Assembly (NCBI GenBank): GCA_050945815.1
Contig: JBMNTQ010000022.1
Coordinates: 1-17,794 of the forward strand
Length of the DNA stretch: 17,794 bases
Direction: 5' to 3'
Source: JBMNTQ01 sp050945815
GTDB lineage: Bacteria > Bacillota > Clostridia > Christensenellales > JBMNTQ01
Positions 7,130 to 14,167 of this stretch are shown in pieces. Position numbers and translations under genes: made by a program. Position 1 is the stretch's first letter; each line of letters starts with the position of its first letter. The notes under the pieces were generated by a model. That model searched no databases. It was given only the letters and a program-made list of their open reading frames with translations, and had not been told where the DNA came from.

Positions 7130-7654
7130 ATGAAACGTTCAACTGCCCTTCTCAACAGGATACTATCCGCCGCCGTCGTGCTCTGCGCCCTTGCCTTAGT
7201 CGTAGTCGGCAGCATCGCGCTGTTTAACGAAAAGCCCGGGCATAGCCCGGCAGATGCCGCCCCAGCCGACACAGGCAGCCTGCAAATCCAGGCGGTAGAC
7301 GGCGCCAGCGATGTGCCCCTTGCCGGGGTTACCATCGTCATTCCGGAAACCAGCCAAACCTATACAACAGGCGACGACGGCAAAACCCAATTAATCAGAG
7401 TCCCTATCATCAAAGATACCCATTATCAGGATCTTTTAGCCATGCCCTGGGGCGAAATCACCATTCTGGCCTTCAAGGACGGCTATATCCCCTACGCCCT
7501 TTTCTATGTGCAGGTTTGGGAGAATGAAGTTCGCCAAGGGCCCAACCTCCTCATGTTCCGGGAGGGCTCAACTTCCACCTCCCAGCCTTTCTCCATTGTC
7601 GAAGGCCCCCAGCGGCTATGGGTGGAACAGATTCTGGAGAAATACAAGCCCTGA
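7130..7654 (+). CDS. Membrane-anchored protein with a carboxypeptidase-regulatory-like (Ig-like) extracellular domain
   Basis: 174-residue protein. A single transmembrane segment at about residues 10-30 (hydrophobic, following MKRSTALLNR) anchors it with the rest outside. The outer part after a Pro/Ala-rich linker starts GSLQIQAVDGASDVPLAGVTIVIPE, then TYTTGDDGKTQLIRVP, the beta-sandwich pattern of carboxypeptidase-regulatory/SpaA-like domains. A conserved-looking stretch with MPWGEITILAFKDGYIPYALFYVQVW follows. ATG at 7130 follows a G6 ribosome binding site. No catalytic motif is visible. Its stop codon is one nucleotide from the stop of the convergent sugar isomerase gene. Function unknown; it probably acts at the cell surface. 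Confidence 0.72.
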   Translation: MKRSTALLNRILSAAVVLCALALVVVGSIALFNEKPGHSPADAAPADTGSLQIQAVDGASDVPLAGVTIVIPETSQTYTTGDDGKTQLIRVPIIKDTHYQDLLAMPWGEITILAFKDGYIPYALFYVQVWENEVRQGPNLLMFREGSTSTSQPFSIVEGPQRLWVEQILEKYKP

Positions 7655-7655
7655 T

Positions 7656-8459
7656 TCAGCCCAAAACCCCCTTAACCCATTCTACGCTGCGGCTCAACTC
7701 GGCCAGGCCATGGCGGCTATCCTGGTAAACTTCAATAATCGCCGGCCCTGCATATCCCTGCCGGTCCAAAGCCGCGCCCACAGCCTCCCAGTCGCATTCG
7801 CCTGCTCCGGGCAACAACGGCCGCACCTCGCCGCCGCTGATGCGAAAATCACAAATATGCAGGTTGACAATGTCTCCATCCATATCCTCAATATATTCCT
7901 CGATGGAGTAGCCCGAAAAAGCAGCCTGCTTTAAATCCAACGTATAATACAGATTATCTGTTCTGCAACGCTTGCGCAGCTTCTCAGCAAATCCCGGTGC
8001 GCTATACGCGCACCAATGTACATTCTCCCAGGCAAGTTTTATGCCGTAGTCCTGACAAAAAGACGTAATTTCATCAATCTGCGCACAAAACGTCTCATAA
8101 TTTCGCCGATAAAAGCTGCGTTTCAAGTTCAAAGGCCCATGAAAAACAAAACACTGTGCCCCCAGGATTTTCGCCGCCTGCATAACCCTGCCCAATACAT
8201 GGAAGGCGTCTTTTTTTTGCCTCTTGTTTACAGAGAAAAGCTGCGGTTCAAATTGCGTCCCCATGGCATGCACCGAATGCACCCTAAGCCCATAGCTACA
8301 TGCAATATCATTGAGGGTATGAGCAAAAGCTTCGTCATACTCCGTATAGCTGTCTAAAAAAACCTCACACAGGGAAAGCCCCATATCACCAATCTGTTTC
8401 AACGCGTCCTCAGTATGATAGAGCCCAAAAAAGCTGGCCGTAGACATTCCAATTTCCAT
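7656..8459 (-). CDS. Sugar phosphate isomerase/epimerase family protein (AP endonuclease 2-like TIM barrel)
   Basis: About 267-residue TIM-barrel protein of the xylose isomerase-like / AP_endonuc_2 family. These use a divalent metal to isomerise or epimerise sugars, or act in related chemistry. Seen: SFFGLY near the N-terminus; CFVFHGP in the middle; LAWENVHWC, the Glu-containing metal-site strand; TLDLKQAAFSGY with the Asp; IVNLHICDF with His and Asp; and AIIEVYQDSR at the end with the last Glu. All expected Glu/Asp/His metal ligands are therefore present. Two starts are possible: ATG at 8471 with a weak site, and ATG at 8459 with TGGAG 6 nt upstream; the second is used here. The gene stands alone, so the substrate cannot be inferred from neighbours. 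Confidence 0.82.
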   Translation of the reverse strand: MEIGMSTASFFGLYHTEDALKQIGDMGLSLCEVFLDSYTEYDEAFAHTLNDIACSYGLRVHSVHAMGTQFEPQLFSVNKRQKKDAFHVLGRVMQAAKILGAQCFVFHGPLNLKRSFYRRNYETFCAQIDEITSFCQDYGIKLAWENVHWCAYSAPGFAEKLRKRCRTDNLYYTLDLKQAAFSGYSIEEYIEDMDGDIVNLHICDFRISGGEVRPLLPGAGECDWEAVGAALDRQGYAGPAIIEVYQDSRHGLAELSRSVEWVKGVLG

Positions 8460-8555
8460 TTCAAACTCCATTCCATTCTCAATACTATAAGTGTATCAAA
8501 AACTCTACAGGAAATAAATACGTCTTTTGTATGCAGTCGGTATCGTCACCTGTCG

Positions 8556-8584
8556 TTTACTATTTCCATCCCGTATATTATAAT
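8556..8584 (+). promoter_or_regulatory. Housekeeping-type promoter for the YfbR-like gene
   Basis: TTTACT at 8556-8561, a 17-nt spacer and TATAAT at 8579-8584. The leader to the ATG at 8627 would be about 36 nt and contains GGGAGG. Confidence 0.65.
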
Positions 8585-8626
8585 AGTTTATAGAATTTAT
8601 CCAACACCAATCGGGAGGAATCGCCC

Positions 8627-9202
8627 ATGAGCCACTTTTTTGCCTATTTGTCCCGTATGCGCTTTATCCGGCGCTGGAACATCATGCGCAACACCCAATC
8701 AGAAAATATCCAGGAGCATTCTTTGCAGGTCTCTATGGTTGCCCATGCACTATGCCGCATCAAAAACCGTTATTATGACGGCCGTGTCGATGAAGGCAAG
8801 GTTTTAGCGCTAGCCGTCTACCACGAAGCACCAGAAGTTATCACCGGCGATTTGTCTACACCTATCAAATATTTCAACCCGGAAATCAAGCACGCCTATA
8901 AAAAGGTCGAACAAATCGCCGCCAGCACTCTGCTTGCCATGCTGCCCGACGACCTACAGGCCGAATATCAGCCCCTACTGCTCCCGGACGAGACGAGCGA
9001 GGAATGGCAAATCGTCAAAGCCGCCGACCGCATCTGCGCCTATCTAAAGTGTGTCGAGGAAATGAAGGCCGGAAATATGGAGTTTGAAAAGGCGCAGGCC
9101 AACATCCGCAGCAGCATCGACCGGCTGGGTCGGCCGGAGGTCTCCTACTTCATGGAAAAATTCGCCCCCAGCTTTTCCCTGTCCTTAGACGAATTAAACT
9201 AA
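8627..9202 (+). CDS. yfbR: YfbR-like 5'-deoxynucleotidase (HD superfamily)
   Basis: 191-residue protein closely matching Escherichia coli YfbR from memory, sharing SHFFAxLSR, RNxxxENxxEHSLQV, TGDLxTPxKYF and CAYLKCxEE. YfbR removes the 5' phosphate from deoxyribonucleoside monophosphates in the cytoplasm (dNTP pool balance). Catalytic elements seen: R18, H31, H66, E70, D75 and D134. At residue 67 the usual metal-binding Asp of the HD motif is Glu (codon GAA at 8825-8827), giving YHEAPEVITGD where E. coli has YHDASEVLTGD. The gene has a GGGAGG site 9 nt before the ATG and its own promoter, and no partner gene. The function is likely, but activity should be judged in light of the Asp-to-Glu change. 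Confidence 0.9.
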   Translation: MSHFFAYLSRMRFIRRWNIMRNTQSENIQEHSLQVSMVAHALCRIKNRYYDGRVDEGKVLALAVYHEAPEVITGDLSTPIKYFNPEIKHAYKKVEQIAASTLLAMLPDDLQAEYQPLLLPDETSEEWQIVKAADRICAYLKCVEEMKAGNMEFEKAQANIRSSIDRLGRPEVSYFMEKFAPSFSLSLDELN

Positions 9203-9396
9203 TATCCCCGCCCTTTTAAAGCAGGCTCTCCTCTTCCGCGCTGCCCCAAAGCTTCCAATAGGCAAAGGCCGAGAAGATGCGTTTCCGGCATAACCGACAG
9301 AACTCAAGCCCCCGTATCACTTGATTCCAAGAGGGGTGCTTGCGTCCTTATCCTGTGCAGCCATGCCATTTAGGAATGCTTGGGAGGCCCTCCGCT
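9203..9396. other. Non-coding stretch between the YfbR-like and DUF1576 genes with an imperfect hairpin
   Basis: No reading frame with a ribosome binding site is seen. An imperfect hairpin spans 9305-9342 (CAAGC/GCTTG, CCCC/GGGG and CTTG/CAAG stems with small bulges). It lacks a T run, so it is not a typical terminator for either convergent gene. Confidence 0.4.
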
Positions 9397-10713
9397 CTAT
9401 TCGCCTCGCTCTTGTGTTGAGGCATAATTCTTCTTATCCTTTTTTTCAGATATCTTTTCAAGAATGGGTACCATTATGGCAGCAATAAACCCACCGGAGA
9501 ATCCGTTATTATAAAGGTTCATACCTGCATGCAAAAATGAAATGTTAGCAGAAAAGGTCATATGAAGCCCTCCGGCGATAACACCCGCTATCGGTCCGTA
9601 ATAACCGCTTATCGGAGCAAGGGTCGTGCCAAAGAGCGCGGCAAGCAGAGCAGAAGTGGAACTAACGTCGTGTACACTGAAATAACTAACCAGAAAAACG
9701 CCTAACAAGATAGGCGGTACGTTTTTAAGATGCTTTCCCGAGGCACCAAACCCCACAATCGTGAAGATACCTCCAATCACCGGTCCGTTCAATTCACCGC
9801 CGACTATCAGTATATACAGCATGGAAACAATCCCCAAAAGAGACATGTTGATGAATACAGTCCCATGGCGGTGATTTTTAAGAAAATTGCTTACCCCTTG
9901 CCCCGATTCCTTCATAAGCAGCCTATATCCCTTAAAAGACCACCGGTTCGAAGCAAGGCCGACAAGAAGCATCGCTGCAAATAAAATGAAAAGAAACAGA
10001 GATAGGGGCTTGTTGTTTCCATGCGATACCAAATAGAGCGAATCAACATCCAATCCGAATCCGCGGAATATTGCCGTGCATAGGGTCGCAACTATTCCGG
10101 CAGTAAATCCAATATTATACAGGCTAAACCCTTTATGAAAATTAATAAAATGCCGTGCCAGAACAGGCATGATAAAGCCTGAAACAACTCCAGACAGCAT
10201 GCCCAATAGCAATCCCTGATAAAACGGCAGGCCGAAATTAAAAGATACCTCGCTTACCAAAGGGCCAAGGGCCGTGCCAAACAAAGCGACCGGCACCAAC
10301 TGAGCAAAAGGTATTTTGGCGAATCTTGCGTAAGCAAAAACGCCTAAAATAATCGGAGAAGAATTATATAGATTTTTCCCAAACAAAGAGAAGCCTGCGA
10401 TCGTAAAAATCGCTGCCATCAGCAACCCATCGATCCGAGTCTTACTCCTTTTTATGATGATAATTGCTTGGACAACCATGATTGCAGCATTCACAAACGC
10501 TGCACCAATGTTGGCAATTTTAAAATAGTCGGTAATCAGATTTGCCGGGGATGTCAAAATGGCTATATTCCCATACCAGATTTCGCCGGGTGTATTGAAC
10601 AAAAACGCCGTACCGAACAAAATGCCGGCGAACAAGATAAAATAGAGATAGAGAGTCCTGTCCGCAACAGGCGGTTCCTCTTTTGCATACTCTTTTATCA
10701 TTATCTTCGGCAT
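9397..10713 (-). CDS. DUF1576 domain-containing multi-pass membrane protein
   Basis: 438-residue integral membrane protein, about ten or more hydrophobic segments, recognised as the DUF1576 family of unknown function. The two halves are an internal duplication. FTIAGFSLFGKNLYNSSPIILGVF in the first half matches FTIVGFGASGKHLKNVPPILLGVF in the second, LFGTALGPLV matches LFGTTLAPIS, and FHKGFSLYNIGFTAG matches LHAGMNLYNNGFSGG. Such repeats are typical of transporters, so transport is a reasonable guess but no substrate is known. The ends are charged (KIMIKEYAKEEP; KISEKKDKKNY), consistent with cytosolic termini. ATG at 10713 has AAAGGAG about 5 nt upstream. The gene is visibly AT-richer than its neighbours (a sampled line is 28/60 GC against 33/60 in iorA) and is isolated by non-coding DNA on both sides. 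Confidence 0.85.
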   Translation of the reverse strand: MPKIMIKEYAKEEPPVADRTLYLYFILFAGILFGTAFLFNTPGEIWYGNIAILTSPANLITDYFKIANIGAAFVNAAIMVVQAIIIIKRSKTRIDGLLMAAIFTIAGFSLFGKNLYNSSPIILGVFAYARFAKIPFAQLVPVALFGTALGPLVSEVSFNFGLPFYQGLLLGMLSGVVSGFIMPVLARHFINFHKGFSLYNIGFTAGIVATLCTAIFRGFGLDVDSLYLVSHGNNKPLSLFLFILFAAMLLVGLASNRWSFKGYRLLMKESGQGVSNFLKNHRHGTVFINMSLLGIVSMLYILIVGGELNGPVIGGIFTIVGFGASGKHLKNVPPILLGVFLVSYFSVHDVSSTSALLAALFGTTLAPISGYYGPIAGVIAGGLHMTFSANISFLHAGMNLYNNGFSGGFIAAIMVPILEKISEKKDKKNYASTQERGE

Positions 10714-10853
10714 ATAACTCCTTTCGTCGGTAAGGTCAATCAGCGCAAGAGAACCCTTCTTGTTACGTCATATATTTGTCATCCACCCATCTTAATCACT
10801 TTTCCTATACTACAAAAGCAAGACCTCCTTGCTGCCAATCTAGATCTATGAGA

Positions 10854-10859
10854 ATTATA
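10854..10859 (-). promoter_or_regulatory. Possible -10 box for the DUF1576 gene
   Basis: TATAAT on the minus strand (10859-10854); a weak TTGTTT lies 18 nt upstream. Transcription would start near 10847, giving a leader of about 135 nt with a 5-bp hairpin and T4 run at 10811-10832 that might attenuate. Weak evidence. Confidence 0.35.
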
Positions 10860-11181
10860 AGCAGAAACCGGTCCAAAAAACAACCTATACATACGATTCC
10901 TTGAAAATTCTAAAGTGAATTTCAAATCGTGATACCGTTTCTTCCAGCCGGCATATCCAATATAATACCGACCCAGCAGGTCATGCTAAAATAACGAGAC
11001 ATACTAAGCAACCTCTTCTTTCCAAACGAGGCAGCAAGAAAAAGATAATCAAAAAGGAGAATATAAGTTGTTGTATACATATCAAAATAGAAGGGTCTAG
11101 AGTGCCTTCTGCATGAAACACGTCACAATTTTGTATAGAACACACAGGGAATAAGGATAACTTTGGCGTCTACGAAACACA

Positions 11182-11216
11182 AAAAGCATCCACCCGTCAA
11201 AAGCGGATGGATGCTT
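11182..11216 (-). terminator. Orphan rho-independent terminator (minus strand)
   Basis: On the minus strand the arms GCATCCATCCG and CGGGTGGATGC pair around a TTTTGA-containing loop (one U-G wobble) and are followed by T5. The adjacent coaD operon already has a terminator at 11343-11366, so this one ends a separate transcript or read-through. Confidence 0.75.
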
Positions 11217-11342
11217 TCTTGCAGCCATAGCCCTCTATTCTTTGCAGCATGCGTAAACGCATATTAAAAACTCCGTTGCTTTCTTCCCCATCGGCTTAGG
11301 CCCTCTAGGAACCACGCATCTAACGCATAATTTTCTTATTAT

Positions 11343-11366
11343 AAAAAGCCGCCCTCAAAAGGCGGC
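11343..11366 (-). terminator. Rho-independent terminator of the iorAB-coaD cluster
   Basis: Minus strand: GCCGCC stem (11366-11361), 7-nt loop, GGCGGC (11353-11348), then T5. It lies directly after the stop of the coiled-coil gene at 11373 and ends the operon. Confidence 0.88.
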
Positions 11367-11372
11367 CGTTTC

Positions 11373-11816
11373 TTATTTTTCACCCAATTCCTCACGGTTA
11401 TTGGCAATGATATCGTTATATTCGCTCAAATAACGCTGCAGATCCTGCAAAATTTCATCAGCATACACCTGAGCACCGCTGCGAATTTCCCGCGCCGTAT
11501 TCTGGGCATTTGCGATGATTTCCTGAGAACGGGCATAAGCCTGTTTTGCCACTTCATGCTCATCCACCAGCGCGCTCAGCTTGGATTCTGCGTCCTGCAG
11601 CAAAGCGTCGGCTTCTTTCTGAGCGTCCAGCAAAATACGCTGCTTTTCAGCAACAATTTGGCGAGCCTTGGAAACTTCGTCGGGGATGGTGTCTTTCAAG
11701 TCCTTGATGATCTCCAAAAACACATCCCGATCCACCATTTTTTTGCCGGTCAGCGGAAAACTGGAACTGTTTTCAATTTCATTTTCCAGTTCCTCTATCA
11801 GTTCGTTTACGCTCAT
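11373..11816 (-). CDS. Coiled-coil protein (ATPase subunit H/DivIVA-like) downstream of coaD
   Basis: 147-residue, highly charged helical protein. Residues about 45-135 are a long coiled coil with Ala- and Glu-rich heptads (for example KARQIVAEKQRILLDAQKEA and AREIRSGAQVYADEILQDL). It begins SVNELIEELENEIENSSS. Proteins of this kind are often labelled ATP synthase subunit B/H-like or DivIVA-like in clostridia and are commonly found right after coaD. No membrane segment or catalytic motif is visible. It begins 13 nt after the coaD stop with AGGAGG close to the ATG, and is the last gene of the cluster. A role as a cytoskeletal or scaffolding protein is a guess from form only. Confidence 0.78.
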   Translation of the reverse strand: MSVNELIEELENEIENSSSFPLTGKKMVDRDVFLEIIKDLKDTIPDEVSKARQIVAEKQRILLDAQKEADALLQDAESKLSALVDEHEVAKQAYARSQEIIANAQNTAREIRSGAQVYADEILQDLQRYLSEYNDIIANNREELGEK

Positions 11817-11829
11817 AGCCAGCCTCCTG

Positions 11830-12318
11830 TCATTTTCTCATATTCAAAAGAATTTGTCGGACATCTTCGTAAATCCCATCTGGAATCAGGCCGCGAATCT
11901 CGCCCCCCAACATCCCCACTTCCTTTACAAGGCTGGAGCTCAAATAGGAGTAGTCCTGACTGGTCATCAAGAAAATCATTTCGATGGAAGGCGCAAGATG
12001 GTGGTTCATCGCCGCCATCTTGAATTCATATTCAAAATCCGATATGGCCCGCAATCCACGGACAATCCAATTAGCGCCGCACTGCGCCACAAAGTCTACC
12101 AACAGCCCGTCAAAGCTGCGCACTTCCACATTCTGAATATCATGTATGGATTTATTAATATATCCTATCTTCTTTTCCATAGAAAAGCAAGATTTTTTGT
12201 CAAAATTATGCAAAACACCGACTACCACCCGATCAAACATCCGAGATGCCCGTCGAATGATATCCAAGTGTCCGTTGGTAATCGGATCAAAGCTCCCCGG
12301 GTACACACAAGTCCTCAT
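11830..12318 (-). CDS. coaD: Pantetheine-phosphate adenylyltransferase
   Basis: 162-residue enzyme that adenylates 4'-phosphopantetheine to dephospho-CoA, the fourth step of coenzyme A synthesis in the cytosol. Seen: the nucleotidyltransferase motif YPGSFDPITNGHLDII at about 6-21, WIVRGLRAISDFEYE with the conserved Arg near 88-90, and YSYLSSSLVKEV near the C-terminus. Length is normal for CoaD. The frame is open to 12363, but GGAAGGAG lies about 7 nt before the ATG at 12318, and the family N-terminus begins there. The start lies inside rsmD (32-nt overlap); the rsmD-coaD pairing is common in Firmicutes. Confidence 0.96.
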   Translation of the reverse strand: MRTCVYPGSFDPITNGHLDIIRRASRMFDRVVVGVLHNFDKKSCFSMEKKIGYINKSIHDIQNVEVRSFDGLLVDFVAQCGANWIVRGLRAISDFEYEFKMAAMNHHLAPSIEMIFLMTSQDYSYLSSSLVKEVGMLGGEIRGLIPDGIYEDVRQILLNMRK

Positions 12319-12862
12319 CCGCACTCTCCTTCCACTGAAAAAATGACAGCAGCGTCCGTCCATATTTGCGCTGATCTACAAGGGTAAACCCTTGAATATC
12401 CGGCAGCGGCCCTTCATGCTCCAACACCACCGCACTCTCTCCGTCCACCAATCTTCCCAAGCACAACCGCTCCATCGTTTGGGGAATCAACTCCCCATTG
12501 TAAGGCGGATCCATAAACACCACATCAAATCGCCCCTTCAGCCTGCCCATCACCATCTTGAAATCTCCGGCTGCAAGCTCGCAACGGTTCTCAGCACCCA
12601 GCGCCCGAATATTACCGCGCAAGGTCCGCAGTGCATCACCGTCTCGCTCCACAAACACAACCGAAGCAGCACCGCGGCTGACCGCCTCCAATCCATTGGC
12701 CCCCGAGCCGGCAAACAAATCTAAAAAGCGGCATCCCGGAATTTTATGCTGCAGGATAGAGAAAAGCGCCTCTCTGGTTTTGTTCTGGGTAGGGCGCGTC
12801 TTATGTCCGGAAGGCGCCAGGATTTTTCGTCCGCCCATTTCCCCCGCAATAATCCTCAGCAT
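12287..12862 (-). CDS. rsmD: 16S rRNA (guanine(966)-N2)-methyltransferase RsmD
   Basis: 191-residue SAM-dependent methyltransferase that methylates G966 of 16S rRNA during small-subunit assembly. Motifs: RIIAGEMGGRKI at the N-terminus, KTREALFSIL near 28-37, the SAM-binding FLDLFAGSGANGLEAVSRGA (47-66) and the catalytic FMDPPY at 116-121. The ATG at 12862 overlaps the stop of the cyclo-ligase gene (ATGCTGA), so translation may be coupled. It precedes coaD, the usual clostridial order. Confidence 0.96.
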   Translation of the reverse strand: MLRIIAGEMGGRKILAPSGHKTRPTQNKTREALFSILQHKIPGCRFLDLFAGSGANGLEAVSRGAASVVFVERDGDALRTLRGNIRALGAENRCELAAGDFKMVMGRLKGRFDVVFMDPPYNGELIPQTMERLCLGRLVDGESAVVLEHEGPLPDIQGFTLVDQRKYGRTLLSFFQWKESADEDLCVPGEL

Positions 12863-13476
12863 CCCGCATCCGCCATTCTTATCGCTCTTTCCTGATGGAC
12901 AATATAGTCCATTTTTTCATCGTGTTTTTCCGTGGGCAACTTTTTCAACACCTGCCATTCATAACACAGCCCAATCCGGCAGGCATGTCTGATCGTAGGC
13001 AGAAACCGGTCATAATATCCGCCCCCTTGTCCTAGGCGGCTCCCTGTCTCGTCAAAGGCTACCCCGGGCACCACCGCCAAATCAATCTCCTCCGGCTGTA
13101 TTTCGCCCGTCCGATCCACCGGCTCTAAGATGCCGCGCCGCCCAGGGCACAGTGCCGACAAAGACGCAATCCCACAGCAAACCATCTCCCCCTTGTCCAG
13201 GCAGAGCGGCACGCCTACCTTCTTTCCGTCCTCCCGCGCCCTGCGAATCAAAGCATGGGTGCCCACCTCATTTCCGCAGGAAACATATACAAACAAACAA
13301 CGTGCCGCACGATAAACCGGCAACTGCTGTAAATGGTCAATCGCCTGGGAAGTGAAGTGCAAGACGTCGCCCGGCGTCATGGAAATGCGCTTGTCCAGCA
13401 AAAGAGCGCGAATCCGCCTCTTTTCAGCACGCACAAAAGCTCCGGAGGAGTGCAAGTCAAACAACGACTTTATCAT
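12856..13476 (-). CDS. 5-formyltetrahydrofolate cyclo-ligase
   Basis: 206-residue enzyme that converts 5-formyl-THF to 5,10-methenyl-THF with ATP, feeding one-carbon metabolism in the cytosol. Seen: basic N-terminal RAEKRRIRALLLDKRISM, the substrate-site YVSCGNEVGTHALI, IDLAVVPGVAFDETGSRLGQGGGYYDRFL (the GxGGGYYDR signature at about 149-158) and the C-terminal IGLCYEWQVL. The frame is also open to a TTG at 13482, but GGGGGG lies 6 nt before the ATG at 13476, so that is chosen. It lies 103 nt after iorB and overlaps rsmD by 7 nt. Confidence 0.92.
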   Translation of the reverse strand: MIKSLFDLHSSGAFVRAEKRRIRALLLDKRISMTPGDVLHFTSQAIDHLQQLPVYRAARCLFVYVSCGNEVGTHALIRRAREDGKKVGVPLCLDKGEMVCCGIASLSALCPGRRGILEPVDRTGEIQPEEIDLAVVPGVAFDETGSRLGQGGGYYDRFLPTIRHACRIGLCYEWQVLKKLPTEKHDEKMDYIVHQERAIRMADAGC

Positions 13477-13579
13477 CCCCAACCCCCCTGTTTAAAATGC
13501 AAGCGCTGCCACATAGTCCAGCACATGCCTGTCAGCCGTCTCCCAGAATCCCAAAGCGTCCTCCCCCTAAGCTGCAAAC

Positions 13580-14167
13580 TTACAGGAGGTTTTGCTTCGC
13601 CCATGCAAGCCCTGTATGAAACGCCTTCATATTCATGTCCAATATCTTAGGCTTCAGCGTCACTCGAAGGGCCGCATCCCAGTCCTCTGGCGAAAATTCC
13701 AGGAACATAGCCAACACCCCCATCAAAACCGTGTTCACCGCCCGCTCACTGCCGCACGAGCGCGCTAAAGCCAGCGCATCCAACATTAGGGCGCTGGGGC
13801 AGGCCGCCTTGAGCTGATCCGGCAAATCCTGAGGGTAGTCCACCCCACCGGTAATCACCGGCATAGGCAAAATTTTCTGGGTGTTAACAATAATCCGTCC
13901 GCCCTCTTTCAGGTAATGCACATAACGCATCGCCTCTAAAAGCTCAAACGCCACGATATAGTCCGCCTGTCCCCGCTCCACCAACGGCGAATACAGTTCT
14001 TCCCCATAACGCACATAGGTCACCACGCTGCCGCCCCGCTGGGACATGCCATGTACCTCGCTCATCTTCACATCATAACCGCGGCCCATCGCCACATTAC
14101 CCAGCAAACGGCTGGCCAGCAACGTCCCCTGGCCGCCCACGCCCACAATCAAAACATTGGTGCTCAT
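13580..14167 (-). CDS. iorB: Indolepyruvate:ferredoxin oxidoreductase, beta subunit
   Basis: 195-residue gamma-type domain subunit of the enzyme that oxidatively decarboxylates aryl pyruvates (indole-, phenyl-, hydroxyphenylpyruvate) to aryl-acetyl-CoA while reducing ferredoxin. Motifs: GVGGQGTLLASRLL at 9-22 and the strongly conserved SEVHGMSQRGGSV at about 36-48. ATG at 14167 overlaps the iorA stop (ATGA) with GGAAGGAG upstream, so the two subunits are translated together. A longer open frame to 14215 lies inside iorA and is not used. The partner is the upstream iorA. Confidence 0.96.
   Translation of the reverse strand: MSTNVLIVGVGGQGTLLASRLLGNVAMGRGYDVKMSEVHGMSQRGGSVVTYVRYGEELYSPLVERGQADYIVAFELLEAMRYVHYLKEGGRIIVNTQKILPMPVITGGVDYPQDLPDQLKAACPSALMLDALALARSCGSERAVNTVLMGVLAMFLEFSPEDWDAALRVTLKPKILDMNMKAFHTGLAWAKQNLL

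Larger units (their letters stand above)
10714..11342. other. AT-rich intergenic region upstream of the DUF1576 gene
   Basis: About 630 nt without a convincing gene. Contents: the ribosome binding site of the DUF1576 gene; a small hairpin at 10818-10832 followed on the minus strand by TTTT; a minus-strand TATAAT at 10854-10859; a plus-strand AAAAAGGAG at about 11054-11062 before a TTG at 11067 that opens only a 10-codon frame; and an orphan minus-strand terminator at 11182-11216. It resembles degraded or regulatory DNA. Confidence 0.5.

Noticed and set aside
11067..11099. Short TTG-started frame after AAAAAGGAG on the plus strand.
   Set aside because: Only about 10 codons, no homology and no conserved neighbour; not reported as a gene.
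11217..11342. A c-di-GMP-I-like riboswitch: minus strand carries GCAAAG, AGGG and ATGGCTGC pieces.
   Set aside because: The order and spacing of the core helices do not fit and the key conserved bases are missing; treated only as an unassigned possible RNA.
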